Shown here: piece by piece, positions 19,269 through 27,209 of the stretch | How positions within the stretch are numbered: position 1 is the first letter of the stretch | How the letters are laid out: each line of letters starts with the position of its first letter | DNA from: Flavobacterium fontis | Lineage (GTDB): Bacteria > Bacteroidota > Bacteroidia > Flavobacteriales > Flavobacteriaceae | Direction of reading: 5' to 3' | Assembly: GCF_900129405.1 (NCBI RefSeq) | Contig: NZ_FQVQ01000003.1 | Span: 1-64,000 of the forward strand | Length of the DNA stretch: 64,000 nucleotides | Position numbers and translations under genes: made by a program | Notes under the pieces: model-generated | Databases searched by the model: none | Told to the model about the DNA's origin: nothing | Seen by the model: the letters and a program-made list of their open reading frames with translations, nothing else

Positions 19269-20137
19269 TACGCTCGGGCTTTAAAATAACTTAATAATCG
19301 GGTTACATAGCTTTCATCCACACGGGATTGAACGGTACCCGCGCCACAACGGGAAAACAACTCTTTAAAGCGCGCTACTTTTTCGCGATATAAAGCGGCA
19401 TAGCGTTGCCGAACAATCGCTGTACCGGTATCGATGATGGCGATTTGCCCTGTTTCGGCATCGAGGGTTTCTACAATACCTAGGTTGGGGAGTTCGGCTT
19501 CCCGCGGATCATAAATTCGAAAACCCGTTACATCGTGCTTTTTACTGGCAATTTTCAACGGTTTTTCATAATCATCGGGACACAGGAAGTCGGAAATCAC
19601 AAAGACAATTGCTTTTTTCTTTTGGGTAGCCGACAAAAATTGCAAGGCTTGTCCCAAATGCGTGCGCTTGCTTTGGGGTGTAAATTCGATGAGTTCGCGA
19701 ATAATCCGTAAAACGTGTGATTTCCCTTTTTTGGGTGGGATATACAATTCGATTTGATCGGTAAACAAAATCAACCCAATTTTATCGTTGTTTTGTGTAG
19801 CAGAAAAGGCCAACGTTGCGGCAATTTCAGTGATGATTTCACGTTTTAAATACTGTTGACTTCCAAAGTTTTCCGAACCCGAAACATCCACCATAAGCAT
19901 CATCGTCAATTCCCGTTCCTCTTCAAAAACTTTGACATAGGGTTCGTTGTAACGTGCGGTTACATTCCAATCAATAGCCCGAACATCATCGCCAAATTGA
20001 TATTGACGGACTTCTGAAAAGGTCATACCGCGTCCTTTAAACGACGTGTGGTATTCTCCCGAGAACACATGGTCGCTTAGACGACGGGTTTTGATTTCGA
20101 TTTTTCGAACCTTTTTTAAAATTTCTTTGGTATCCAT
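19268..20137 (-). CDS. DUF58 domain-containing protein
   Basis: 289 aa, soluble, of the DUF58 family that co-occurs with MoxR ATPases. The signature FKGRGMTFSEVRQYQFGDD..AIDWNVTAR is present, followed by a VWA-like fold with a changed metal site (MVDVSGSENFG). I chose the ATG of MDTKEILKKV over one seven codons upstream because it matches the family start. It lies 87 bp after moxR; that gap contains a degenerate heptamer repeat. The protein probably works with MoxR and the Bat membrane proteins. Confidence 0.9.
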   Translation of the reverse strand: MDTKEILKKVRKIEIKTRRLSDHVFSGEYHTSFKGRGMTFSEVRQYQFGDDVRAIDWNVTARYNEPYVKVFEEERELTMMLMVDVSGSENFGSQQYLKREIITEIAATLAFSATQNNDKIGLILFTDQIELYIPPKKGKSHVLRIIRELIEFTPQSKRTHLGQALQFLSATQKKKAIVFVISDFLCPDDYEKPLKIASKKHDVTGFRIYDPREAELPNLGIVETLDAETGQIAIIDTGTAIVRQRYAALYREKVARFKELFSRCGAGTVQSRVDESYVTRLLSYFKARA

Positions 20138-20146
20138 GGATTTGGA

Positions 20147-20176
20147 GTCGTAAGTCAATGAAGCCGTAAGTCAATC
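20147..20176. repeat. Degenerate heptamer array A1 (GACTTAC type)
   Basis: Two copies of CGTAAGTCAA at 20149-20158 and 20165-20174. Read on the minus strand this contains TTGACTTACGACT, identical to a 13-mer that recurs in the large array at 40888-41612. It sits inside the bat operon between moxR and the DUF58 gene. Confidence 0.65.
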
Positions 20177-20224
20177 GTTAATAATTACTAAACTGTAAAC
20201 TATCACTGCAAACGGTCAACTGAT

Positions 20225-21229
20225 TTATGGCACTTCGATTTGATTGACAATTTTGTTGACGATATCGACCGAAGTGATGTTTTCGGCTTCGGCTTCATAG
20301 GTTACGCCCACGCGGTGACGAAGGACATCATGTACAACCGAGCGCACATCTTCAGGGATGACATACCCCCGACGTTTGATAAACGCATAACATTTGGCTG
20401 CTGTAGCCAAATTAATACTTCCCCGAGGGGAGGCTCCAAAACTAATGAGAGGTTTAAGACTTTCTAAGCCGTATTTTTCAGGATATCGGGTGGCAAAGAT
20501 GAGGTCTAAGATATATTTTTCAATTTTTTCATCCATATACACTTCCCGAACGGCTTCTTGAGCGCGCAGAATTTGTTCCACTGAAACTACGGGACGAACG
20601 GTTTCATACGATCCTTTTAAATTTTGACGGATAACCAATCGCTCTTCATCGATTTTGGGGTAGTCGATAACCGTTTTCAACATAAAACGGTCGACTTGCG
20701 CTTCGGGGAGTGGGTACGTACCTTCTTGTTCAATAGGGTTTTGTGTGGCCAAGACCAAGAAGGGTTTGTCTAATGGGAACGTGGTTTCGCCAATCGTCAC
20801 TTGTTTTTCTTGCATGGCTTCAAGCAAGGCCGATTGGACTTTGGCCGGCGCACGGTTAATCTCGTCGGCGAGGACGAAATTGGCAAATATGGGTCCTTTT
20901 TTGATCGAAAATTCGTTTTGCTTGATGTTGTAAATCATGGTACCTACTACATCCGCTGGGAGCAAATCGGGGGTGAATTGAATTCGGCTAAACGACCCTT
21001 GAACAGCTTTTGATAAGGTGTTGATGGCGAGGGTTTTGGCCAAACCTGGCACCCCTTCTAATAAAATATGTCCTTGTCCCAACAAACCAATCAATAGGCG
21101 CTCGACCATCGTTTTTTGACCTACAATCACTTTGTTCATTTCTAGGGTCAGCAAGTCGATGAAGGCACTTTCCCGCTCAATTTTTTCATTAATTGCTCGG
21201 ATATCCAAAGCCGTTGAATTTTCTTCCAT
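20225..21229 (-). CDS. moxR: MoxR family AAA+ ATPase
   Basis: 334-aa AAA+ ATPase with Walker A GVPGLAKT (residues 59-66), Walker B VLADEINRAPAK, the sensor stretch LATQNPIEQEGTYPLPEAQ and an arginine-containing helical lid. MoxR proteins are chaperone-like ATPases that act on VWA-domain partners, here BatA and BatB. The ATG of MEENSTALD is preferred; the open frame runs 14 codons further upstream with non-family sequence that overlaps a promoter-like region. It is the first gene of the operon. Confidence 0.95.
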   Translation of the reverse strand: MEENSTALDIRAINEKIERESAFIDLLTLEMNKVIVGQKTMVERLLIGLLGQGHILLEGVPGLAKTLAINTLSKAVQGSFSRIQFTPDLLPADVVGTMIYNIKQNEFSIKKGPIFANFVLADEINRAPAKVQSALLEAMQEKQVTIGETTFPLDKPFLVLATQNPIEQEGTYPLPEAQVDRFMLKTVIDYPKIDEERLVIRQNLKGSYETVRPVVSVEQILRAQEAVREVYMDEKIEKYILDLIFATRYPEKYGLESLKPLISFGASPRGSINLATAAKCYAFIKRRGYVIPEDVRSVVHDVLRHRVGVTYEAEAENITSVDIVNKIVNQIEVP

Positions 21230-21245
21230 AAATGCTATTTTTTTG

Positions 21246-21276
21246 CGAATATAACCTTTAAATTTTAACAATTCAA
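21246..21276 (-). promoter_or_regulatory. Candidate promoter of the moxR/bat operon
   Basis: On the minus strand, TTG (21274-21276), 20 bp, then TATATTCG (21246-21253), one mismatch from the TAnnTTTG consensus, 16 bp upstream of the moxR ATG. Confidence 0.45.
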
Positions 21277-21392
21277 AATTGGAGATTTAATCCCCAAACC
21301 GATGTTAATGATGCGTTAAATGTTCCTTATTTTCCATAGTATTAAGCTAGAATTATGATTTCATTTTACTATTTTTAAACTTTTAAGAAGCT

Positions 21393-22262
21393 ATGAAAAA
21401 AACAGTGCTTTCTCCTGTGATTGCAGGAACGATGAATTGGGGCGTGTGGGATAAAAAATTGAACACGGCTGAAATGGCGCATTTAATTCGCGTCTGTGTT
21501 GACAATCAAATCACCACCTTTGACCATGCAGACATTTATGGAGGGTATACCACCGAGGCTGAATTTGGCCAAGCGTTTACGCAAAGTGGTTTATCACGCG
21601 ATCGCATCCAACTGATTTCCAAATGCGGGATACAACATACCCAAGGGCGACCCAATACGCTCAAACATTATGATTATTCAAAAGATTATATCCTTTGGAG
21701 TGTCGATAATTCGCTTAAAAACCTGCAGACCGATTACCTAGATGTATTATTGTTGCATCGCCCTAGTCCTTTGATGCAGCCCGATGAAATTGCCGAAGCG
21801 GTTGAAATCCTTCGTGCTCAGGGTAAAATTCGCGATTTTGGGGTTTCCAATTTTACACCCTCCCAAACCGAGTTAATTCGCCAACGGACCGAAGTGCATT
21901 ACAATCAAATTCAATTTTCGGCGACCCATTTCCAGCCTATGTTGGACGGAAGTTTAGATTATATGCAATTGCATCACATCACGCCCATGTCATGGAATCC
22001 TTTGGGTACGGTTTTTCGGGAGGACATTGAGCAAACCCGTCGGTTGAAAAAACTATTGGTCCAAATGGTGGAGCATTATGGCGTAGGCTCAGACACTTTG
22101 CTTTTGGCTTGGGTACTGAAGCATCCGGCAGGGGTAATTCCCGTGGCGGGCACCGTCAATATTGCACGGATTCAGCAACTGATGAAAGCGGTGGAGTTAC
22201 CGTTGACCGATTTGGATTGGTTTGCTATCTGGACGGAAAGTATGGGGAATAAGGTGCCGTAG
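21393..22262 (+). CDS. Aldo/keto reductase
   Basis: 289-aa NADPH-dependent oxidoreductase, TIM-barrel, closest in style to E. coli YdhF. The catalytic tetrad is visible: D44 and Y49 (DHADIYGGYTTE), K77 (ISKCGI) and H122 (LLHRPSPLM). It probably reduces carbonyl substrates in the cytosol; the physiological substrate is not inferable. It is transcribed divergently from the bat operon, with 163 bp between the starts, and starts at the ATG of MKKTVLSPVI. Confidence 0.92.
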   Translation: MKKTVLSPVIAGTMNWGVWDKKLNTAEMAHLIRVCVDNQITTFDHADIYGGYTTEAEFGQAFTQSGLSRDRIQLISKCGIQHTQGRPNTLKHYDYSKDYILWSVDNSLKNLQTDYLDVLLLHRPSPLMQPDEIAEAVEILRAQGKIRDFGVSNFTPSQTELIRQRTEVHYNQIQFSATHFQPMLDGSLDYMQLHHITPMSWNPLGTVFREDIEQTRRLKKLLVQMVEHYGVGSDTLLLAWVLKHPAGVIPVAGTVNIARIQQLMKAVELPLTDLDWFAIWTESMGNKVP

Positions 22263-22266
22263 GGAG

Positions 22267-22315
22267 TGTTCAGTAATCAGTGTTCAGTAATCAGTAATCA
22301 GTGTTCAGTAATCAG
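22267..22315. repeat. Heptamer array A2 (TAATCAG/TGTTCAG)
   Basis: Seven consecutive in-register 7-mers alternating between TGTTCAG and TAATCAG, filling nearly the whole 65-bp gap between the aldo/keto reductase stop and the next start. Right after the array, TAGTTTG resembles a shortened -7 box 10-12 bp from the next ATG. Confidence 0.9.
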
Positions 22316-22327
22316 TAGTTTGGTTTA

Positions 22328-23476
22328 ATGATTAACAAACGTCTTTTGGTTCGGAATTTACTTGCTCACAATGATGAGAGCAGTTTCTATGACAAAAAGC
22401 GGCAACTGAATTTACATACCAAAGAAGGGAAAGCGAAGTTTTTGAAGCACATTTGCGCCTTATCCAATTCCAATCCTTCCAACAATTCGTATATCGTGGT
22501 TGGGGTTGAGGATGAGTCCAATGAGATTGTAGGCGATGATTTTTTTGACGACAGTCATATTCAAAATTTAGTCAACGCCTTTTTAGAAAATCCACCTAAA
22601 ATTCAATACGAGAACGTTCCTTTTCCTAATTTACCCAAAGATCGCGTGGTCGGTTTGGTAACCATCCGGCCCAAATCTAAACCTTCCTATTTTAAAAAAG
22701 GAATCCACACTATTCCTGCCCAAGCCGCCTTTGTTCGCATTGGCAGTAATTCGGTTCCCACAGAAGATAAAATTCCGTATACGAAGTTAAATGTAGAGAC
22801 CGTATTGCGTATTGAAAATAATTCACGCAACAGCATAGCGCATACCTTAGACAGCGTTATTGATTTTGTCAACAACCGTCATCGGGATATGCCTTCTCAG
22901 TATCGGGTGTTTCGCGAACTTTTTGTGATTTGTTGGTCGGGAGTGCCCAAGAAAATCCGCAATACGCACTTTTTGTCACGGGTAGATATCGAGTTGGTCA
23001 ACGAGCAAATTAAACTCTTTTATTCGGCGCAAGATGTAGTGACCATCACCTATGACGAAAGTTCTTTTACCATTACCGAATATGTGCCGTTGGGCTTGAA
23101 TGACCAAACGAGTTATTATCCATTGGAGGCCCAAAAATTGACATTTTTTGACAATGGGTATTATAAAATTGAAACCACGATGCTTTTTGAACCTCCGCAA
23201 TACAACCGTAAAATGTTGTATCACATTTACAATGCGGGATTAGCACTGTTGGATAAAATGCAAAAAGGATTGGCGCTTTCTGAAAGAGAACACCATGATT
23301 TGGAACAGCTCCCGTACACACTGATGTTGTGTTATCTCAACGGATTTGAGGAGGCCAAGCCTAAACTGATTGAAGCGAAACCCTTATTTAAGCAAACCCA
23401 TCGGTCTGAGGTATATACTAATTTCAAGGAAGCGATGCGGGTGTTGCGGAAAGTGAAATACAACAAAGACTCATGA
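22328..23476 (+). CDS. AlbA_2 (Schlafen-type) putative nucleic-acid-binding domain protein
   Basis: 382 aa, soluble. The N-terminal 150 residues match the AlbA_2 fold: an acidic lead-in (ESSFYDKKRQLNLHT), KAKFLKHICALSNS, YIVVGVEDESNEIVGDD and a later AAFVRIGSNSVPTED. The remaining 230 residues are unrecognised, with mixed helix and strand. AlbA_2 domains occur in regulators and in some phage-defence proteins. Its stop overlaps the start of a metallophosphatase by 4 bp (ATGA), so the two are translationally coupled and likely act together. The start was chosen as the first ATG after the heptamer array. Confidence 0.8.
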   Translation: MINKRLLVRNLLAHNDESSFYDKKRQLNLHTKEGKAKFLKHICALSNSNPSNNSYIVVGVEDESNEIVGDDFFDDSHIQNLVNAFLENPPKIQYENVPFPNLPKDRVVGLVTIRPKSKPSYFKKGIHTIPAQAAFVRIGSNSVPTEDKIPYTKLNVETVLRIENNSRNSIAHTLDSVIDFVNNRHRDMPSQYRVFRELFVICWSGVPKKIRNTHFLSRVDIELVNEQIKLFYSAQDVVTITYDESSFTITEYVPLGLNDQTSYYPLEAQKLTFFDNGYYKIETTMLFEPPQYNRKMLYHIYNAGLALLDKMQKGLALSEREHHDLEQLPYTLMLCYLNGFEEAKPKLIEAKPLFKQTHRSEVYTNFKEAMRVLRKVKYNKDS

Positions 23477-24210
23477 GTAGAACATTAGTTATCGGAGACA
23501 TTCACGGCGGTTTGCGCGCCTTGCATCAAGTAATAGAACGCGCATCAGTGGACGCCCATGACACCTTGATTTTTTTGGGCGATTATGTCGACGGTTGGAG
23601 TCAGTCGCCCGAAGTATTGGATTATTTGATCGAACTTCAACACCGGCATCACTGTATTTTTATTCGGGGTAACCATGATGAATTGGTGTTGAATTGGCTT
23701 GAACAACGAAATGAAAACATCGATGAAGGTCAATGGTACAAACACGGTGGTGAGGCTACTGTTTTAGCCTATGAAAAGGTGAGTGAAGCGCAAAAAAAAG
23801 ACCATATTGCTTTCTTGAAAGCCCTAAAAAATTACCATTTAGACGACCACAATCGATTGTTTGTTCATGCGGGATTCACCAACATGAACGGGATTAGCTA
23901 CGAATACTACCCTCGAATGCTCTATTGGGACCGTACGTTATGGGAAACAGCCTTGGCTATGCCCGATGCGCTCTTTCCTGATAGCCTCTTTTATCCAAGG
24001 CGATTCACACTCTACACCGAAATATATATAGGCCATACCCCCGTCACCAAAATAGGACAAACGGTTCCTGTGCACAAAGCAGGCGTTTGGAATGTCGATA
24101 CGGGAGCGGCTTTCACAGGACCTTTAACGATCCTTGATGTCGATAGCAAAGAATTTTGGCAAAGCGAACCCCTGCCGCAGTTGTATCCTAACGAAAAAGG
24201 AAGAAATTAA
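23473..24210 (+). CDS. PPP-type metallophosphoesterase (serine/threonine or dinucleotide phosphatase)
   Basis: 245-aa calcineurin-like phosphoesterase with the PPP signature set: GDIHGG (D9, H11), GDYVDG (D37) and GNHDE (N67, H68), and later the H-A-G and G-H-T-P metal-ligand motifs. Members remove phosphate from phosphoproteins or hydrolyse diadenosine polyphosphates; which applies is not decidable from sequence. The binuclear metal site is complete. The gene is coupled by a 4-bp overlap to the AlbA_2 gene. Confidence 0.9.
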   Translation: MSRTLVIGDIHGGLRALHQVIERASVDAHDTLIFLGDYVDGWSQSPEVLDYLIELQHRHHCIFIRGNHDELVLNWLEQRNENIDEGQWYKHGGEATVLAYEKVSEAQKKDHIAFLKALKNYHLDDHNRLFVHAGFTNMNGISYEYYPRMLYWDRTLWETALAMPDALFPDSLFYPRRFTLYTEIYIGHTPVTKIGQTVPVHKAGVWNVDTGAAFTGPLTILDVDSKEFWQSEPLPQLYPNEKGRN

Positions 24211-24241
24211 GACGATTTTCCGCGTGGGAGTTAGGAATTTC

Positions 24242-24249
24242 TATCTTTG
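24242..24249 (+). promoter_or_regulatory. Candidate -7 box
   Basis: TATCTTTG, an exact TAnnTTTG match, 20 bp before the ATG at 24270. No clear TTG at -33. Confidence 0.5.
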
Positions 24250-24269
24250 TCCCATCAAAACGCTCAATT

Positions 24270-24764
24270 ATGAAACGACTACTTATGATCGTAGCCCTAG
24301 CGGCTACACTCGGATTACAAGCACAAGCATTTAAAGGAAAAGGCGTTGTGAAAGGGCAGGTTGGGGCTACCTTTCAAGATGGCGGTAATGGTATCGCAGT
24401 GACCGCCGATTTCGGGATTGGAGAAAATATCTCGTTGGGGATCATGACCAATTATATTTTGAATGCAGAGCGCGATTTGAGTTTTAAACCCCGTTTTGAA
24501 GACCGAGCCGATTTGCGCTTACGTTTTAATGCCAATATTGGAAACGTATTCAAAATAGACGAAAAATTAGATATTTATCCCGGCTTAAGTTTGGGCTTGC
24601 GTAACTTCGGGGGACATCTAGGCGTGCGTTACTTTTTTACCAACGGTTTCGGATTGTATACTGAGTTTAGCGCTCCTTTTTCACGATATGATTCTGATGT
24701 GGTAGGATACGAATACTATAACAATCAGTTCATGTTCAATATCGGTGCATCCTTTAATTTATAA
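24270..24764 (+). CDS. Small outer-membrane beta-barrel-like protein (possibly DUF6646 family)
   Basis: 164 aa with a signal peptide (cleavage near LQAQA) and a mature part made of amphipathic strands with Gly and aromatic residues, ending in the barrel-like terminus FNIGASFNL. It looks like an 8-stranded outer-membrane barrel. The fold call is by pattern; the family name is from memory. It has its own -7 box, and the PhnA-domain gene follows after 14 bp. Confidence 0.75.
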   Translation: MKRLLMIVALAATLGLQAQAFKGKGVVKGQVGATFQDGGNGIAVTADFGIGENISLGIMTNYILNAERDLSFKPRFEDRADLRLRFNANIGNVFKIDEKLDIYPGLSLGLRNFGGHLGVRYFFTNGFGLYTEFSAPFSRYDSDVVGYEYYNNQFMFNIGASFNL

Positions 24765-24778
24765 TTCCGCCGAAGCGA

Positions 24779-25351
24779 ATGACTCCAATTGAAAAAAAAT
24801 TACACGACCGCAGTGGCGGAGTTTGTGAAATAAGTGGTGCCACCGAAGCTTTACAGGTCTATACCGTTGCACCAAGGGCTACAGAAAGTCTAGAAAATAG
24901 TCTTTTGTTGACCCAAAAATTAATCGACCAAATCAATCATCCTGAGACCACTAATCCCAACGATTGGCGCGGTTTAAGCGACAGTATGTGGAACGAACAT
25001 CTCCCCGTACAAGTGCTCTCCTGGCGCATGTTGGCCCGCTTGAAAAATCACGATTTACTCGAAATGATGTACCTCGATGAAGACGCTTTGGAGTGGGCGA
25101 AAGCCACAGGTGAAGGCGAAGATGAGGAAGGCAAAATCATTCATAAAGATTGTAATGGAAATATCTTAAATGATGGAGATTCCGTAGTATTAATCAAGGA
25201 TTTGGATGTAAAAGGCGCTAATTTTACGGCCAAACGTGGCGCTGCGGTTCACAACATCAAGTTGGTTTGGGACAACGCCGATCAAATCGAAGGTCGGGTT
25301 GAAGGGCAATATATTGTCATTCTGACGCAGTATGTGAAGAAAACAAAATAA
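24779..25351 (+). CDS. PhnA domain-containing protein
   Basis: 190 aa. The C-terminal 75 residues (from DCNGNILNDGDSV to the end) are a PhnA domain, an SH3-like barrel (GDSVVLIKDLDVKG, then AAVHNIKLV and IEGRVEGQYIVILTQYVKK). The N-terminal half carries the short zinc-ribbon-like remnant CEISG and a helical segment. Despite its name the family is not proven to act in phosphonate metabolism. It ends 3 bp before a strong shared terminator. Confidence 0.85.
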   Translation: MTPIEKKLHDRSGGVCEISGATEALQVYTVAPRATESLENSLLLTQKLIDQINHPETTNPNDWRGLSDSMWNEHLPVQVLSWRMLARLKNHDLLEMMYLDEDALEWAKATGEGEDEEGKIIHKDCNGNILNDGDSVVLIKDLDVKGANFTAKRGAAVHNIKLVWDNADQIEGRVEGQYIVILTQYVKKTK

Positions 25352-25354
25352 TTG

Positions 25355-25384
25355 AAAAGAGCTGTCTTAATTGACAGCTCTTTT
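25355..25384. terminator. Bidirectional terminator between convergent genes
   Basis: Perfect 12-bp stem AAAAGAGCTGTC/GACAGCTCTTTT with a 6-nt TTAATT loop, between the PhnA-domain gene (plus) and the PcfJ-domain gene (minus). Confidence 0.92.
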
Positions 25385-25385
25385 T

Positions 25386-26732
25386 TTAGGAACATGCGCG
25401 ATACAATAAAAATAGCATTATCAAAACAAAACGCACCGTAACTTGTGTGTCATAAGTGTTGTTTACGTGATGGTAAACTACATCTTGTTGTTGTGGCGCG
25501 ATGTTTTCATCGACGTACCATTCAATTTCAAGACTTAACCCCGCATTTTTTGCCCATTCTTGTAGCAAAATATACGATTCATCACTGATGTCTTCATTGT
25601 ATTTTGCTTTTGCTTGCACAATAACTTTATATTCCAGGTTTACCTCTATTGTAGCCTCAATGGTTTGCTCGGTTCCTTTGAATTTTCGCAAAGTAAAGAT
25701 GGCTGCAGAACCCTCAATACAATCGTATTCATATTCGGCAACACAGTGATACATCGCAGCACCTTCTTCATATAAAGACTCAGAGTTAACTAACTCATAA
25801 ATGACATACGAAACAGGGGTATCCAAATACAACGTTTTTGAAAAACCTTGAATTCCTGATGTTTCCCATTCTGCTCGTCCTTTAGCTTCCTGGGCTTTAC
25901 ACACATCGATATGCCACACTTGTGCTTGTCGATATAATGCATTCCAGGTTCGACCATTCATATAAAATGTTGCCTCAGCATTTCTTTTGAATTCGATATA
26001 CTGCAACACCAAATCGACTTGGTCTAATGAGGCGTCAGTGGTTTTAGCTAACCATTGAATAACGGTTTTCCAAAATTCTTCACCATCAAAATGCGTTGCC
26101 AAGGAAGACCAAGCTAAGATTTCTGCCATGATATCTGATGCTCCATATCCTTTGGCTTGCGCCCATCGTATGGCTTGATTGATTTCCAATTCATCACTGG
26201 CTTGTGTAAAAAAATGGGCCATTTTGGCTGTGAATTGAACAGGAAATCCATTCAATTCAAGAACACTTTTCCCTCTACCCAATTGGATATACCACAACAT
26301 ATGCACTTTATGATCGCTATAAAAAGCACTTTCTAAAAATTTAGCAACGGGATATTGGGCGAAACAATGTTGTATAAGTGTACTTAATTGCGTCTCTGCC
26401 TCCCAATGGGTTCGAGTTAAACCGTCGATGGGTCGAACCATTTTATTTCCGAAAAAAGCAATTTTTGCCACGACTTGAATCGCTTCCGCATTCCTTAAAA
26501 GCGCGAAATATTTTTTTTCTTCCAACGATAAAAGCAAACTTTTGAACACTTCTTTTCTCCATTCATGTTGTTCTGATGGCATGCGAAGGAAACTATCAGC
26601 TATTGTCCAACTCAACGTACCGATTTTTTCGGTATTTCGAGAAAGAGCCGCACAGTACCGTACCTTCCAAGCAAAGGTTGAGGTGTTTGAAGTGATTAAA
26701 GAAAATTTGTTAGTCGCCAAAAGCGTTTCCAT
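25386..26732 (-). CDS. PcfJ domain-containing protein
   Basis: 448 aa. The C-terminal part has the PcfJ signature: EGAAMYHCVAEY, CIEGSAAIFTLRK, then EATIEV..YKVIVQAKAKYN. The N-terminal 280 residues are helical without a recognised domain. PcfJ was first described on conjugative plasmids, but chromosomal relatives exist; the activity is unknown. The C terminus (about 20 residues after QVTVRF) is hydrophobic and ends in CS, possibly a membrane anchor. I see no -7 box directly upstream; the nearest promoter lies beyond two tiny ORFs and two terminators, so read-through control is possible. Confidence 0.8.
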   Translation of the reverse strand: METLLATNKFSLITSNTSTFAWKVRYCAALSRNTEKIGTLSWTIADSFLRMPSEQHEWRKEVFKSLLLSLEEKKYFALLRNAEAIQVVAKIAFFGNKMVRPIDGLTRTHWEAETQLSTLIQHCFAQYPVAKFLESAFYSDHKVHMLWYIQLGRGKSVLELNGFPVQFTAKMAHFFTQASDELEINQAIRWAQAKGYGASDIMAEILAWSSLATHFDGEEFWKTVIQWLAKTTDASLDQVDLVLQYIEFKRNAEATFYMNGRTWNALYRQAQVWHIDVCKAQEAKGRAEWETSGIQGFSKTLYLDTPVSYVIYELVNSESLYEEGAAMYHCVAEYEYDCIEGSAAIFTLRKFKGTEQTIEATIEVNLEYKVIVQAKAKYNEDISDESYILLQEWAKNAGLSLEIEWYVDENIAPQQQDVVYHHVNNTYDTQVTVRFVLIMLFLLYRACS

Positions 26733-26780
26733 GATTTCTAAATTTTAAGTCATTTATGTCGTTTTTAAATTTTTAGGTAT

Positions 26781-26811
26781 AAAAAAACCCGATGGTTAAA
26801 AAGCATCGGGT
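26781..26811 (-). terminator. Terminator/attenuator T2 downstream of tiny ORF 2
   Basis: Minus strand: ACCCGATG/CATCGGGT stem, 9-nt-plus loop, then seven T. It ends 49 bases before the PcfJ-domain start, so it could attenuate that gene. Confidence 0.8.
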
Positions 26812-26837
26812 GGGGAAATAGATCAGCTATAGATATG

Positions 26838-26906
26838 CTATATGCACCACCGATACCGGTAACGGAATGGTAAAATGGATTCGTGATTTTGTGTTTTTAG
26901 GTTCAT
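26838..26906 (-). CDS. Tiny ORF 2 (22 aa), candidate small peptide
   Basis: ATG to TAG frame of 22 codons, beginning MNLKTQ and ending in the unusual basic/aromatic run FRYRYRWCI. It lies exactly between two intrinsic terminators, 9 bases after the first T-run. It has no independent evidence of translation; it could be chance within a small RNA. Confidence 0.3.
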   Translation of the reverse strand: MNLKTQNHESILPFRYRYRWCI

Positions 26907-26914
26907 AGTTGTAC

Positions 26915-26942
26915 AAAAAAAACCCGAACATATGTCCGGGTT
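26915..26942 (-). terminator. Terminator T1 of the tiny-ORF-1 transcript
   Basis: Minus strand: AACCCGGACAT paired with ATGTTCGGGTT (one G-T pair), almost no loop, followed by a run of eight T. It lies 23 bases after the tiny ORF 1 stop. Confidence 0.9.
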
Positions 26943-26964
26943 GAAAATATCTTGGTATTGTAAT

Positions 26965-27057
26965 TTACAATTCAAAACGTTGTCCAAACCCGACATCACA
27001 CACGTCTTCCATCGCGAAGTCGCGTACTAGCGTATAAATTGAAGTGAAATTAGACAT
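26965..27057 (-). CDS. Tiny ORF 1 (30 aa), independently transcribed small gene
   Basis: 30-codon ATG-to-TAA frame (begins MSNFTSIYTLVRDF, ends GFGQRFEL) with an A-rich leader, as usual for Bacteroidota translation starts. It is framed by a textbook promoter (27080-27108) and an intrinsic terminator (26915-26942), which argues that the unit is expressed. It could be a short peptide, a leader peptide controlling the PcfJ gene, or a small RNA with a chance ORF. No family is recognised. Confidence 0.5.
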   Translation of the reverse strand: MSNFTSIYTLVRDFAMEDVCDVGFGQRFEL

Positions 27058-27079
27058 AACTTGTTTTTTTAATTCGGCG

Positions 27080-27108
27080 CAAAAGTACATTTTTCTCTTG
27101 GGGCTCAA
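27080..27108 (-). promoter_or_regulatory. Consensus flavobacterial promoter of the tiny-ORF unit
   Basis: Minus strand TTG (27106-27108), 18 bp, TACTTTTG (27080-27087): exact match to TTG-N17-23-TAnnTTTG. The ATG of tiny ORF 1 follows 22 bp later. It lies between the ALDH terminator and tiny ORF 1, so it can only serve this unit and what follows it. Confidence 0.8.
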
Positions 27109-27140
27109 AATTTTAGCCGTAATTTAGAATTAAACTAAAA

Positions 27141-27170
27141 AAAAGCGTCCTATTAAATTGGGACGCTTTT
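27141..27170 (-). terminator. Terminator of the 3-HAO/ALDH unit
   Basis: Perfect 10-bp stem AAAAGCGTCC/GGACGCTTTT with a 10-nt loop, 39 bp after the ALDH stop codon; on the minus strand the T-run continues. Confidence 0.88.
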
Positions 27171-27209
27171 CTTTTCTCTTTCTTCTTTTCTCTTTGCTCT
27201 AAAAAGAAA

